Of a DNA stretch of 64,000 nucleotides, positions 11,815-23,905 are shown piece after piece (position 1 is the first letter of the stretch; the number at the start of each line of letters is the position of its first letter). Under the pieces are notes generated by a model that saw only the letters and a program-made list of their open reading frames with translations, was not told the DNA's origin and did not search any database. Source of the DNA: Pegoplata infirma (Eukaryota; Arthropoda; Insecta; Diptera; Anthomyiidae); the NCBI GenBank assembly GCA_963921195.1, contig OY992536.1:319069038-319133037 (forward strand), given 5' to 3'. Both the position numbers and the translations under genes were made by a program.

Positions 11815-12170
11815 CAGTGGCTCACAACCTAAATGGTCCAGTAGACAGTAATTCGTTATTAAAATTATTTTTTTTTTTAAAAGGGCTGTGTTTCATTAAG
11901 CTTTAATTTAAGCCTGATAGCTTCCAGATTGAAGAAATAATAAATGTGCCGAGGGTTGAAATGGAAAATGAAAATAACGATAGATTTTTTTTTTTAAGTA
12001 GATTATTTTTCTACTTTAATTGATCCTGTATATAGTAATTCGCTATCAAACGAGTATTAAATTAAAAAAGTGCTGGGTAGGTAATTTATCAAGCTTTGAT
12101 TTAAGCTTGATAGCCTCCAGATTGAATTAATAATAAATGTGCTACGAGGGTCGATATGGAAAATAAATAT
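11815..12170. mobile_element. Degenerate relative of the fold-back element at 37642
   Basis: It starts TACAGTGGCTCACAACCTAA and has two diverged copies of a block reading AAGCTTTAATTTAAGCCTGA, TCCAGATTGAA, then GAGGGT-GATATGGAAAATGA type sequence (near 11898 and 12090). The same block is in both arms of the 37642-38578 element. No matching right end was found. Confidence 0.55.
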
Positions 12171-12476
12171 ATATATAGAATTTTGTAAATTTTTTTTCTT
12201 AAAAATAAGTAGGTATTTTTCAAATTTATCAGTATGATAGAATAGTTCATAAAATTTCTTCCAACTGTTTCATAATATGTATGAAAAGTTTCATTAATTT
12301 TTTTTTGTTAAACTGGTCTGATTTTTTACAGCAGTTTTTATATTTTTTCTATAACATAATATTCGTATGGAATACCTCTAATATATTTATCCTCGTCGTA
12401 TAACTTAACAATATCTATTCATATAGAACAAACATGTATTTTTTAGATAATACTTTTAAATTTACTAGTTGACATA

Positions 12477-12870
12477 CCCAGGAGGAAAAACTACAAACGG
12501 GATAATACTGGGAAATCAACCTAAAATGTGGTACATATATTGACACAACATTTTTTTTTTTAAAACTTTGCCAATATCGTCATAAAAAAGTCATTCTGCA
12601 GAATGTAGTTTCTCAAAGCGCTGGCAAAGCATTTTATATACAAAAAAAAAAAACATTTCCTTGGGCCAGCACTTTAAATATGTAATCTATAACGTTTTCC
12701 CAACACTTTAATAAGTAAATTGGAGTATTTTTTTAATAGTAACACCTTTGAATCTAAGAAAAATAAATTTTGTAAAACAAGTACTGGTAAAGCACTTGTC
12801 GGTTGGAAATTTGAAGTGTTGGCCAAAATATCAGTGTTAGTTTTTTCTTAAAGAAAATTTTCTGCATGGG
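12477..12870. mobile_element. MITE with CCCA...TGGG ends
   Basis: The left end CCCAGGAGGAAAAACT and the right end (reverse complement) CCCATGCAGAAAATTTTC are imperfect inverted repeats. The interior has paired blocks AGCGCTGGCAAAGC and GCACTTTAAAT. Ends resemble the CCCAGGTAGAAAA element at 35773. A target duplication is not clear. Confidence 0.4.
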
Positions 12871-13400
12871 TGGCTACATTTTATGTAAATGTATGTGTGT
12901 TTTATGTTTTTGTGTTTGTTTGTACAATTTCAATTGTCAACGTGTCTAGAGTATTTAACGGCTCAATTAAATTGAAAAATTCTATATTATAAATATCTAT
13001 CCATCCAAAGCAAACAAACGTCCATCTATCCATCTGTTAGTTTGAAAACACATACATATATCTATGTATGTAGTATCTATATCTCGTAAGAGATAGTTTT
13101 AGCATCATTATCATCAGCATCATCAACAGCGACAGTAGTATTAAATATTACGAGTTAGTTGTAGTCATGCCTAAGCAATATGATTCATAAATTTTGATTT
13201 TTTTTTTTTAATTTCGCTACATATTTTTTGTTATTGTATTTCAAATATATGTTTTTTAATTTGTATAATAACAAAATACCCTAAAGAAATTTATCTATCA
13301 CGTATACAAGATACAGATTCGATAGGAGAGGTGTGTAGTGATGAGAATAATTTGTTTAATGTGGGGTACACGTTAAGAAAGATTGTATTTAAAGTGTTTA
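12871..13400. other. Intron, simple sequence only
   Basis: Includes a CAT/CAG-rich patch (ATCATTATCATCAGCATCAT near 13105). No exon signature was seen. Confidence 0.5.
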
Positions 13401-15056
13401 AAAACAAAAACCAGTATTTTTGGTTTTAATTTAAAAAATCATTAGCCAAATCTGTGTTTAATAAAATCTGTTGCACTAAAATCCCTGTTTGTGTCTTACT
13501 TGTTTAATAATAAAAACCAGTATTTTGTAGTACAGAATTCGTTAACAATTATAACGAGAGGAAAGGTTTTCCCTAAAACCTAAAAACTTCAAAATTGGAT
13601 TAAAAGTCTGTAAAAAAATTTGGAAAATACTGGTTTTTATGAATTAAGTTTTCGAAGGAGTTCTCTAAAGCAAAATTAAACAATTATTAACCTTAAACCA
13701 GCAATTCAAAGTTTAAATTAATAATACTGGTTTTATTCTTATTGATTAATAAAATATTAAAAACATAAAAAATCGTTTCAATTCTATTTATATTTTGTAT
13801 TCATGTCATTCATAGTAAAATTTTTCAATTCTGAATGTGTAAGGTCCAATTGGTAAAAAAAATACTGGTTTTTGAAAACTTGTAATCAAGTCAGTTATTA
13901 ATAAAATATCGGTTTTAGAGAATTTTGGTTTTAATCCAATTGTTAAGTAAATAACTGAGAGTTCTCTAAAGCAAAATTTAACACTTATCACCCTTAAACC
14001 AGCAATTCTTAGTTTGAATTAAAAATACTGGTTTAATTCTTATTGATTCATAAAATATCGTTTCAATTCTATTTATATTTATTTTGTAATCGTGGCATTC
14101 ATAGTAAAATTTATCAATTCTGAATGTGTAAGGTCCAATTTTTAAAAAATACTGGTTTTTGAAAACATGTCATCAAGCAAATTATTAATTCTATAAATAC
14201 CGGTTTTACAGAATTTTGTTTTGTTTTAAAATAAAATAAAGCATAATTAAATAATTATCACCCATAAACCAGTAATTTTTAGCTTAATTTAAAAAATACT
14301 GGTTTTATTCATTCATAAAAAATTAAAAACATAAAATATCTTTTCAATTCTATTTATATTTTTTAATCATGGCATTCATAGTAAAATGTATCAATTCTGA
14401 AAGTGTAAGATCCAATTGTTAAAAAATACTAGTTTTTGAAAACTTGCAATGACGTCAGTTATTAATAAAATACCGGTTTTAGAGAATTTTGTTTTAAATA
14501 CAATTTTTAAGTAAATAATAGAGAGTTCCCTAAAGCAAAATTAAACAATTATCACCCGTAAACCAGTAATTCTTAGTTTAAATTAAAAAATACTGGTTTT
14601 ATTCATACATAAAAAATTAAAAATATAATAAATCGTTCCAATTCTATTTATTTTTTGTACTAATGGCATTCATAGTAAAATTTATCAATTATGAAAGTAA
14701 AAGGTCCAATTGTTAAAAAAAATTGGTTTTTAAAAACTTGAAATCAAGTCAGTTATTAATAAAATACCGGTTTAAGAATTTTTTTTTAATCCAATTTTTA
14801 AGTAAATAACTAAGTGTTCTCTAAAGCAAAATTAAGCAATCATTACCCTTAAACAAGTAATTCTTAGTTTAAATTAAAAAATACTGGTTTTATTCTTATT
14901 GATTCATAAAAAATTAAAAACATAAAAAATCATTTCAATTCTATTTATATTTTGTACTAATGGCAATCATAGTAATATTTATCAATTCTGAAAGAGTAAG
15001 GTCCAATTGTTAAAAAAAAATGGTTTTTTAAAACTTGCAATCAAGTCAGTTATTAA
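13400..15056 (+). repeat. About 300-bp satellite with AATACTGGTTTTT boxes, left block
   Basis: About five units share, in order, AAAATACTGGTTTTATTC, CAATTCTATTTATATTTTGT, GGCATTCATAGTAAAATTTA, GTAAGGTCCAATTGTTAAAA, a second TACTGGTTTTT, AGTCAGTTATTAATAAAATA, CCGGTTTTAGAGAATTTTG and TTCTCTAAAGCAAAATTAA. The array resumes at 17735 after an inserted element. Confidence 0.85.
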
Positions 15057-15290
15057 CAAAGCTGTATTATTGAATACTTTTATTTGAATTTTTTGGAAAA
15101 AATAAAATACTTTAATATTTTAGTTGGTTATCAAAAAATAAAATGATCTGTTATTTTATTTATTTTGATTTGAATAAAATACAATTTTATTTTATTCAAT
15201 TTCATATAAATAAAATAATATTTGTTTCCAAAAAATTCAAATAATTTTTTCTGATTGATTATTCAAACAGGAAAAAAAGAAATTTTCTTA

Positions 15291-15407
15291 GGCTCTTATT
15301 CATAATACTTATAACAGACTTATTGTAGGTTTATTTGGCAATTGTTCCTGCAATATCTGTCAAATAAACCTACTTTAAATATATTTTAGGTTTTATGAAT
15401 AACCACA
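15291..15407. mobile_element. Nested 117-bp MITE with TTA duplication
   Basis: It is flanked by TTA at 15288-15290 and 15408-15410. Ends GGCTCTTATTCATAA and TTATGAATAACCACA share a 10-bp inverted core. The opposite arm of the host element reads TTTTTCTTATTATTCAAC with no insert, which is the empty site. Confidence 0.75.
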
Positions 15408-15983
15408 TTATTATTTAACAAAAATTTTTGAATAATTTTGGTTATTCACAAAAAATTGAATAAATAACGTATTATTCAAACAAAAAAAACAAATATTTTT
15501 GAAAATTTTGTGTTTGAAAAAGAAATGTATTTTATTTATTTTGTCATTTATTATACAGTGAAACAGAAAATTATTGTTACAAACTAATATTGTTTAATAG
15601 TAAACTTCTTAACAAAGCGTTTTTTTACTAAAACATTAGTTAGAATATTCTTTGTAAATTTTCCCGAACTGAAATCTTTAGATTTTTACTATTTTAAAAT
15701 GTTGTTAAAACATTTTCCTATGGAAAATACTGAAGTTTTTAAAATACTTTCAGATATTTTTCAAATACAACAAAAAGTCCTGTGAGGATGTATATTTACT
15801 CAGATTTTCAAGGTTTTTGGCTTTGGTGACATTTTTAAGAAAATATTCTTTAGTATTAACTCTAAAATCTTTCTACTACACAAAATTTATTTAATTAAAA
15901 AAAATGCATATGTATACAATTAAAAATTTTTCCTATAAAAAAAAAAAAATTATTTTTGAATGCATTATTCTATTTTTAAATGC

Positions 15984-16120
15984 ACCCGTAACCGTACCCT
16001 AACGTAGCGTAGAGAGGTTTTTGTTAGATGGGAAGAAGTGAGAGCAATTATTCTTCTTTGCAGAAGGTTACGGGATTTTGTATATGATTTTGACCGCTAC
16101 GTTAGGTGACGGTAACGGGT
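15984..16120. mobile_element. Short palindromic MITE, 137 bp
   Basis: The left end ACCCGTAACCGTACCCTAAC continues GTAGCG; the right end is its near-complement CGCTACGTTAGGTGACGGTA ACGGGT. The unusual GC content of the arms stands out from the surroundings. Confidence 0.7.
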
Positions 16121-16317
16121 AGCTAACCTAGTCTTTATTATTATTCTTACTTCTATGTCAAGTAAAAACGTAAAGAAGTTTTGTTGGGAATAAAATTTCT
16201 CTAACTTAACAAAAAAAAAAAACAAAACATAAATAAGAATGTTTTGTACTATTTTGCTTAATGAACATTGCATAGAGTTAACGTTAAGTTGACGTTTTTA
16301 GGCTAACTAAACCTTAA

Positions 16318-16415
16318 TGGTCAAAATGAAGTGTTGATTTCTTCAAAGAATCCTAATACCTGAAATGGGGAATGAAGTGTTGATTTTTTCTTCGAATCCT
16401 AACACCTATTGCTTA
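16318..16415 (+). repeat. Tandem duplication of about 54 bp
   Basis: AATGAAGTGTTGATTTCTTC followed by AAAGAATCCTAATACCTGAA occurs, then recurs as AATGAAGTGTTGATTTTTTC and CGAATCCTAACACCT. Confidence 0.75.
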
Positions 16416-16558
16416 CACGTTTAAGCTCTTAATTTTCTTTAGTTTTTCTCTTTCGTACTTTCTGCAGAAATAGGGTCAGACAGACGGAGATACAGGCGGA
16501 TATTACTAGGAAGTCTTTAAATCGATCAAGGATAAAAACAAAAACATATCGTTTACAG

Positions 16559-16960
16559 TAGAGATGGGCGCGTGAGTGGATTTTGACTCACACTCACTCA
16601 CGCTCACGCAAAAAAAAACTTATCACTCACTAATCACTAACGCAATTTTTTTTTCACTCACAATCACCTGATTGAAATTAAAATTTCTCACGCTCACGCG
16701 TAACTCACGCCAGATTCAATCACGCTCACGCATGAGTCTTGCAAGCTCCACTCACGCAAACAAATTTTCTTACAAAAAAAAAACAGCTAAAATTTTTTTT
16801 TTTGCAAGAAATGAAAAAATTCTAATTAAATAAGTAAAATCAAAAATTAAATCACGCAAACTAACGCCCAAATAAAGGTATTAGTTTTTCTTCGGTATTG
16901 GTTTTCAATTAAAATTGTTATTAAAGGGTATTGGTATTGAAAAGGTATTGGTACCCATCC
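16559..16960. mobile_element. hAT-like fragment, TAGAGATGGGC end
   Basis: The left end TAGAGATGGGCGCGTGAGTG is followed by many CACTCACGCTCACGC phrases; the right side ends GGTACCCATCCTTG. The same end appears inverted at 55070-55168. Ends of (T/C)AGAGATGGG type are typical of hAT elements, but the duplication is not visible. Confidence 0.5.
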
Positions 16961-17380
16961 TTGCTTTATTGTAAAAATTATAATAAATGAATTTGCTAAC
17001 ATTTATCACGAGTGGGAAGGTGTCCCTCAATGTCCCCCGGCTCCCTCCCCTGGTGCTCCATCATAGACTTGGCGAAGGAGTATTAATAATGAATTAGGGG
17101 CCTCAAATTAAAGCTACAATAATATCACCAGTGAAGCTTAAAATAGAGTGGGAGAGAAGGATGACAGAAAAGAAGGATTTCAATTGGAATTTCCTGAATT
17201 ACAACATAACTTTTCTGTATTTCAATTGACTTTTTATAAATTACAACTTAGCTTTTCTGAAATTCAATTGGGCTTTTTATAGTTTTAATAGCATTCTCTA
17301 TACAACAATTCTCCTAAAAATTCAAAAATAAAACTTTTTAAAAGAAGCTAATTTTAAACAAAACTATTTTGTATGAATAA
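16961..17380. other. Interior of the long-inverted-repeat element, no gene recognised
   Basis: A short C-rich patch (GTCCCCCGGCTCCCTCCCCT, near 17033) sits in AT-rich DNA. Translations in all frames gave nothing I recognise. Confidence 0.4.
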
Positions 17381-17727
17381 TTTTATGTTTCACTGTATAA
17401 TAAATGACAAAATAAAAAAATACATTTCTTTTTCAAACACAAAATTTTCAAGAATATTTATTTTTTTTTGTTTGAATAATACGTTATTTATTTGAAATTT
17501 TTGTGAATAACCAAAATTATTCAAAAATTTTTGTTGAATAATAAGAAAAATTTATTTATTTTGTTTGAATAATCAATCAGAAAAAATTATTTAAATTTTT
17601 CGTTATTTAAATAATAGCAAATAAATATTATTCATTTTCAAAATATTTGAATAATCGCTTATTTGAATATTTTTTTAAAAATATTGTTATTTATTTGTTT
17701 CGTTATTTCAATCATAGCATACAGCAC

Positions 17728-18720
17728 TGAGTTATTAATAAAATAAATACCGGTTTAAGAAAAAAAAAAATGTAATCCAATTTTTAAGTAAATAACTGAG
17801 TGTTCTCTAAAGCAAAATTAAGCAATTATCACCCTTAAACAAGTAATTCTTAGTTTAAATTAAAAAAATACTGGTTTTATTGTTATTGATTCATAAACAA
17901 TTCTATTTATATTTTGTAATCATGGCATTCATAGTAAAATTTATCAATTCTTAATGTGTAATGTCCAATTGTTAAAAAATACTGGTTTTTTAAAACTTGT
18001 AATCAAGTCAGTTATTAATAAATACCGGTTTAAGAGAATTTTGTTTTTAATCAGATTTTTATTATTTATTTATTACCCTTAAACAAGTAATTCCTAGTTT
18101 AAATTAAAAATACTGGTTTTATTCATTCATAAAAAATTAAAAACATAATAAATCGTTTCAATTCAATTTACATTTTGTATTCATGGGATTCATAGTAAAA
18201 TTTATCAATTCTGAATGTGTAAGGTCCAATTGTTAAAAAATACTGGTTTTTAAAATTAAGCCAGTTATTAATAAATTAAATACCAGTTTTAGATAACTTT
18301 GATTTTAATCCAATTTTTAAGTAAATAATTGAAACTTCTAATATAAATGTTTATTGAAAAACAGTATTTCATGATTTAAATTAAAAATACTGGTTTTTAT
18401 GTATCGACAAAACATGAAAATAAGAGCTTTAAGACTAACAGTGCCTAGACAAGTTTTACTAGGTACTTTTTAAACACACTATAGTATCCCGGAATCGGTT
18501 CTACTAAACATTACAGATTTTAGGACTTTTCATCGAAATGTTCACGAAAGCAGAAAGCATTCCTTTTTTTTGTGTTAAAAATTATTTTGTGATTACCATA
18601 AAATCTGTTGCAAAAGAAATCAGTTCAAAAATATTTTCCGGTATTGTAAAAAGTATGGAAAACACTAACATTTTAGTGTAAACACATTGATTAAAAAAAT
18701 ACTGGTTTTTGTTAATTAGT
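17728..18720 (+). repeat. About 300-bp satellite with AATACTGGTTTTT boxes, right block
   Basis: Three or more diverged units in the same orientation and with the same box order as the block at 13400-15056. This shows that the element between them was inserted into a pre-existing array. Confidence 0.85.
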
Positions 18721-20310
18721 AAAATTAAACTACAATTTTGTATAAAAAAAATATTTGGGATATAAAAAATATGATCAAAGTAAAAAAATGGCAAATCAAA
18801 GTCTAAATCTGGAATAAATTAAAATATTCAAAAAAAATACAGGTATTTTCTAATGTAAAACGACGTTTAAAACCCGTAAATGTTTTAATATTTTTTATTT
18901 TATATATTTTTAAATATATTTTTTTCTTAAGTGTATACAAAATGTATTTAAATTATGCCAATTTATCATAACACATAAAGAATTTACCATTATTTTCTTG
19001 AGTGTAAACATGACATTAGTGTGAATAGTATTTCAATGATGCTTTAGAAAATATAAAAACAAAACAAAACTACCTGCCAACAATGTTGCTAATGTTGGCA
19101 ACGCGTTTGTGTTCTTGCTAAGAATTAATACGAGTAAAATTTAAATACACAGAAATACAATCATAGAATGATTAATAAAAAACCTGGGGGTACATAATGA
19201 TACCGAGATATTTATTTGCCGCATTTATGTTTTTGTAGAATTGTATAAATAAACAAGGATGCCAAGATTGCTAGAAAAGCTTCAAAACAGAAGATATTAA
19301 AGCCGGTCAAAGAAACAATAAATTCAAATGCTCTTTGAAACAAAAACCACTATTTTTAATACTTGCAGAATTTTAGGAATATTCTGCTTAATTTATGAAA
19401 AAGTTAGCCGGCAACACTGCACATATAACATAAACATTAGTGAAAAATATGAAAAATACTGGTTTTTAAAAATTTAATTCAAAAATATGAAAAATACTGG
19501 TTTTTAAAAATTTAATTTTCGATAGAGTTCATTATGCCGAAATAAAATTAGGGTGCCAGTATTGAAAGCAGAAGATATATATGATAGTCAAAGGTATAAA
19601 CAAGTTAAATCAAAATATGTTCTCTCAAACGAAAAACCAGTATTTTTTATACTTAGGGAATTTTGAGGATATTCTTAATATTTTTTGGGGATAACGAAAA
19701 AAAGGTATCCGGCAACACTTCCACATACAATTCATCATACTCAATTCACGTTTATTGTTACAAAATCAATGTTTATTGTTAAACAATGTGATCCACTAAA
19801 TGCCGTGAGTGTGAAACTAATGAATGAATAAGAATTGAATGACCAAAGCAACGTTTTTTTTTTCATATTTATGTTTCTTCTGTTTTATGCTATTTGTTCT
19901 TAACTTTTGTGTTATGATAAACAATAATTAGCCATGTAGGGGGGAGGAAAACTGAAAGCGACAATAGGGGGGGATTTGCAGGTGCTTTTATGCAGTTAGT
20001 GGTGGTATAGATTCTAAGTCATTCATATGTATGATGGCGGTATAATTATAATGCCTTTAATCTTTTATTTATGAAAAAATATAAAACTATAAAATATTTT
20101 TAAAACATTTTTAGATTTTTTTAAATTTTATAGTTGTGATAAACTTTTTTTCACAGTTAAGTGAAAAATAATGGGAAAATTAAGGAAACTTTTTTATGAA
20201 ATTTTTCCTAAAATTGCATGAAATTTTTGTTTATTAATTTAATGAACTGTTTCATTAAACTTATAATTTTTTTTTAAGTTTTATGAAAATTTTGCATTGA
20301 AATTATAATT
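18721..20310. other. AT-rich intron with a small tandem duplication
   Basis: Near 19447-19525 the phrase AAAATATGAAAAATACTGGT plus TTTTAAAAATTTAATT is duplicated in tandem. GAAAAACCAGTATTTTT boxes continue sporadically to about 19650. Nothing else was recognised. Confidence 0.5.
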
Positions 20311-20640
20311 TAATTTTTATTATGAAAACTTTTTATTAAATATATGAAATTCTTTTATTAAATTTATGAAATTCTTTTATTAAATTTATGAAATTCTTTC
20401 ATTAAATTATAAATATTTTTATTAAATTTGTATACGTTTTTTTATTAAATTGATGAAAATTTTCATTAAATTAATGAACTTTTACAGTTTATTTATGAAA
20501 CTTTCTCAATTTTAAATTTTATTATGAACATTTTTCATAAATTTATGAAATATTTTTATTGAATTTATGAACTTGAATATACTAATTCATTAAGTTTTAA
20601 ATTTGTTTTTATTAAGTATATGAAATGTTTTTAAATTATA
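20311..20640 (+). repeat. 22-bp tandem repeat TTATGAAATTCTTTTATTAAAT
   Basis: About a dozen degenerate units of TTTATGAAATTCTTTTATTA type lie side by side. Confidence 0.7.
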
Positions 20641-20644
20641 TTTG

Positions 20645-22600
20645 TATACCCTCCAATCACAGTATGGGGGTATACTCACTTTGTCATTCCATGTGTAACG
20701 CATCAAAATATCGGTCTAGGAGCCCATAAAGTATATGTGGCATTCCATGTCAAATCGGACACTTTGAAAATATTTTTTTTTAGATTTTCCCAATTTGTTT
20801 ACAGTTTTTAGTACACTTCGAAAACTCCTTCGTGGTAAATTTTCAGTTTTTTTGATGACCCGTTCAAAAGATATCAAATTTTTTTAAAAATTGGTAGTTT
20901 GTTCCTTTACTCAAACTTCTTTTACTCATAACTTCTTTAATAATGGTCCAAATTTCAATTAAATTTTTTTCAAAATTATTGTTTTTTTTACGTACTTTTT
21001 AAAAAAAAATCCCAAAAAATTCTTTAAAGCGCTCTAGTATGCGATTTTTAAGTTTTAAAATTTAAATCTAATTTTTGAAAATGTTTGTACTCTTCGATTT
21101 TTTTGAAATTTTTTTGTGTAAAACTTCTATCGATTCTACAAATTTTTTGCCCAGGAGGATCGTGGGATAACGATTATTACTATTTTTTCAAATTTTTTGA
21201 AAAAATTTTATTGTAATTTTCCAATCTTAAAATCATTTCTACTGCTCCAATGGTGCGTCATAGAGGGGTCATTTATAAGAACGTCCCCCATTAATTTTTA
21301 CGTCTTACCATTTCTTTGCAACAAACCAATACCCTATCTCCAATTTCTAAGGGGGCTCCCACACAAAACGACATTTTTGAAAATTTGCTCCAACTGCTCT
21401 AACTGCCCTAATAGTGCCCTTAGAGCAACAAAATGTATGACCGACCCATAATATTTTTTTAGTCCAAACATTTTCCAAACACCTACCCTCTATCTCTAAT
21501 TGTTAAGGCGGTCACCATACAATTCTTTTTATTTTTTGTAAATTTGTTTTATTTAATCAGCTTATACCGGTCTAATGGTGCGTCCGTGAGGGGTCATTAG
21601 TGAGACCGACCCCCATTTATTTTAAGCCAACAATATTTTTTTAAAATATACCTACGCCCTATCTCCACTTCCTAAGTAGGCTCCCATACAAATAACAGTT
21701 TGAACATATTTTATAAAAATGTAATTTTGTATGGGAGCCTACTTAGGGAGTGGAGATAGGGCGTAGGTATGTTTTAAAAAAATGTTGTGGGGTAAAAATA
21801 AACGGGGGTCGGTCTCACTAATGACCCCTCTCGGACGCACCATTGGACCGGTAGAAGCTGATTAAATAAAACAAATTTACAAAAAATAAAAAAAAAATTA
21901 TGGGGACCGCCTTAACAGTTAAAGATAGAGGGTAGGTGTGCTCAGAGAAAATGTTTTAAAAAAATGTTGTAGGGTAAAAATAAATGGGGGTCGGTCTCAC
22001 TAATGACCCCTCCCGGACGCACCATTGCACATTGGGTTGAACGAGAGGCAAAGTGGCGCTTTATTCAGGGAAGCAGTAATTTTAACATATAATATTTTTT
22101 CATTGATGAATGATAAATAATTCATTAGAAAGCACCCTTTTAAAGAAAAAATATGTGTTTTTTATTTATTTTTAACCTGTCAGAATTTTTTTAGTGTTTC
22201 TTGAATATTGAACTTGATTCACAATTTAAGCTGTAACTTTTAAACCAAAAGCGATAATTTAATGAATATAGTTGCAAATTAAAGTATTTTTAATGCAATA
22301 ATAAAAATTTAAAACAATAAAAAATAAATAAGTGTTAATACTTGCATGAAATTTGTTCAAAGTCGTATTTTTGTGTTACACCAAAATTAAAATTTTCCAT
22401 AAAAAGGCCAGGAAAGTTGTAATTCTGAACTATTATTATCATATTTGTCAGATATTATATAACACCACCCAGAGACATCTGCTTATCCCGCCCCGCCCCC
22501 TTCTCACTCCCCACAAAAACCGTCCCTGTCATTTTTATATTTTTTGCTTGTTGGAGGGTATCAAAGATTTGGCACAGCCGAATTTTAAACTCTTACTTGT
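20645..22600 (-). mobile_element. S-family large member, copy S4, about 1.96 kb
   Basis: In the minus sense it begins ACAAGTAAGAGTTTAAAATT, CGGCTGTGCCAAATC, GATACCCTCCAAC and ends CTGTGATTGGAGGGTATAC. The interior has a block starting GGCATTCCATGTCAAATCGG (20730-21250, also at 24435-26060 and 63030-63555), modules of CAATGGTGCGTC...GGGGTCATTA type, and a long hairpin at 21480-21940. The 84- and 85-codon frames here are chance frames. Confidence 0.7.
21480..21940. repeat. Long near-perfect hairpin, two arms of about 213 bp
   Basis: The left arm 21480-21692 (CACCTACCCTCTATCTCTAA ... CTCCCATACAAA) is complementary to the right arm 21726-21940 (TTTGTATGGGAGCC ... TTAAAGATAGAGGGTAGGTG) with a loop of about 33 nt. 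Differences are scattered single bases and small indels. Transcribed with the gene it would form long double-stranded RNA. Confidence 0.85.
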
Positions 22601-22614
22601 TTATATATAGCTTA

Positions 22615-23269
22615 CACAGAAAGAAATAAAAAAAAAAATTGAGTAAATTTTTAATACTATTGAGTAAAAAATTACTCAATTTTCCACCAGTAAACGATTT
22701 AATAGTATTGAGTAAATTTTTAATAAAAATTTATTAAATGTTTGCCAAAAAAATTTGAGTAAATTTTTAATTGACACTATTAAGTGCAGGAACAGAACAA
22801 GAATCACCACCTTTTAAAAACAGAACAAGTTTTATTTCACATCGGCGCCGGCCACCGGTTTAATCTGCCAAACCGTATGGAAAAAGTCGTGCCGGGCTTA
22901 TTCTGTTTCTACTCTAAAAAAAACAAAGTTTAAAAAAAATTCATATTTTTTTACAAAGAAAAAAAACATGTTTTTTCAAACTTTACCAAATATATTTTTG
23001 TCTTAAAGACATAAAAAATTTTTATAAATATGATAACAAACTTTCATGTATATATACAAAAAACTATAAACTAAACGAGAATTCAAAAAACTAAGAAAAT
23101 TAAAAAAAAAATTAAAAAAGCTATTAAATTCTTATTAAATTATTTACTCAATTTGTTTTTAAATTTTTGAGTAAATTTTTAATTGCGTCAATTAAAAAAT
23201 TACTCAAAACTTTTTTTAAATTTAAACAAGTGATTACTCAAATTGTTTTTCCCCATATTTTTTTCTGTG
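22615..23269. mobile_element. TA-type MITE, CACAGAAA...TTGAGTAAATTTTTAAT family
   Basis: Ends CACAGAAAGAAATAAAAAA and, reversed, CACAGAAAAAAATATGGGG are flanked by TA at 22613-22614 and 23270-23271. Repeated GAGTAAATTTTTAAT phrases fill the arms. A GC-rich insert-like part (GGCGCCGGCCACCGG, near 22843) sits inside. Confidence 0.75.
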
Positions 23270-23275
23270 TACAAA

Positions 23276-23905
23276 GACCCACAAAAAAGGTCTAGACCAC
23301 TAATACTTATGTATTTTTACCTTCTAAATTCAATTCCGCGATCAGAATTAAATTCTATCGTTGGGTTTTTCTCTAATTTACAAGGAAAGTCCCCAAAAGT
23401 GAACTGACCCGATTTCGTTGTTAATTTGACTAACAATAAGCTAACATTTTTTAAAATTTTATTTCGGTATGTAATGTTCAAGTCTGATTTATTACGAAGA
23501 AAATAAGAGCTTTTTTCATAAAATCCATCAAAAATTGCATAAGTTACTAGCATTTTAACAAAAATGCATTGACTCACAACATAAATACAACTGTTTTTGT
23601 ATAAAACTGAAATAACACGTTTTTGTTCAAATGCATGTAACTTCTGCTATTTTTGACAAATTTTATTTAAAATACTCTTGTTTTCTACGTAATAAATCAG
23701 ACTTGAACCTTACATACAGAAATAAAATAAAAAAATTTCGTAACTTTGTCAAATTCACAAGGAAATTAGGTGGGTTCACTTTGCGGACTTTCCTTGTAAA
23801 TCTCAGGAAACCCCAACTATAGAATTCAATTCTGATGGCAGAATCGATTTAAGAAGGTCAAAATACATAACGTTAAGTTGGTCTAGTTTCTGGGTCAGAA
23901 ACTTT
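23276..23905. repeat. Fold-back repeat, arms about 290 and 270 bp
   Basis: The left arm (GGTCTAGACC ... TTCTAAATTCAATTCCG ... AAGGAAAGTCCCC ... AAGTCTGATTTATTACG) is the reverse complement of the right arm (CGTAATAAATCAGACTTGAA ... GGACTTTCCTTG ... GAATTCAATTCTGAT ... GGTCTAG). Both arms give the same peptide, FLRNKSDLN(I/L)TYRNKI, on opposite strands, which explains the 86- and 63-codon frames. It resembles no protein I know. Confidence 0.75.

Larger units (their letters stand above)
15057..17727. mobile_element. Long-inverted-repeat DNA element splitting the satellite, about 2.67 kb
   Basis: Ends are GCTGTATTATTGAATA and, reversed, GCTGTATGCTATGATTGAAA. The left arm (to about 15566) and the right arm (from about 17385) are inverted copies sharing GTGTTTGAAAAAGAAATGTA, TTATTATACAGTGAAAC, AACGTATTATTCAAACAAAA and TTTTTGAATAATTTTGGTTA. 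Flanking satellite reads CAGTTATTAACAAA before and GAGTTATTAATAAA after. It carries nested elements at 15291, 15984 and about 16559. No transposase was recognised. Confidence 0.7.

Noticed and set aside
17020..17110. C-rich patch considered as an exon
   Set aside because: No convincing splice sites in a consistent frame and no recognised peptide on either strand.
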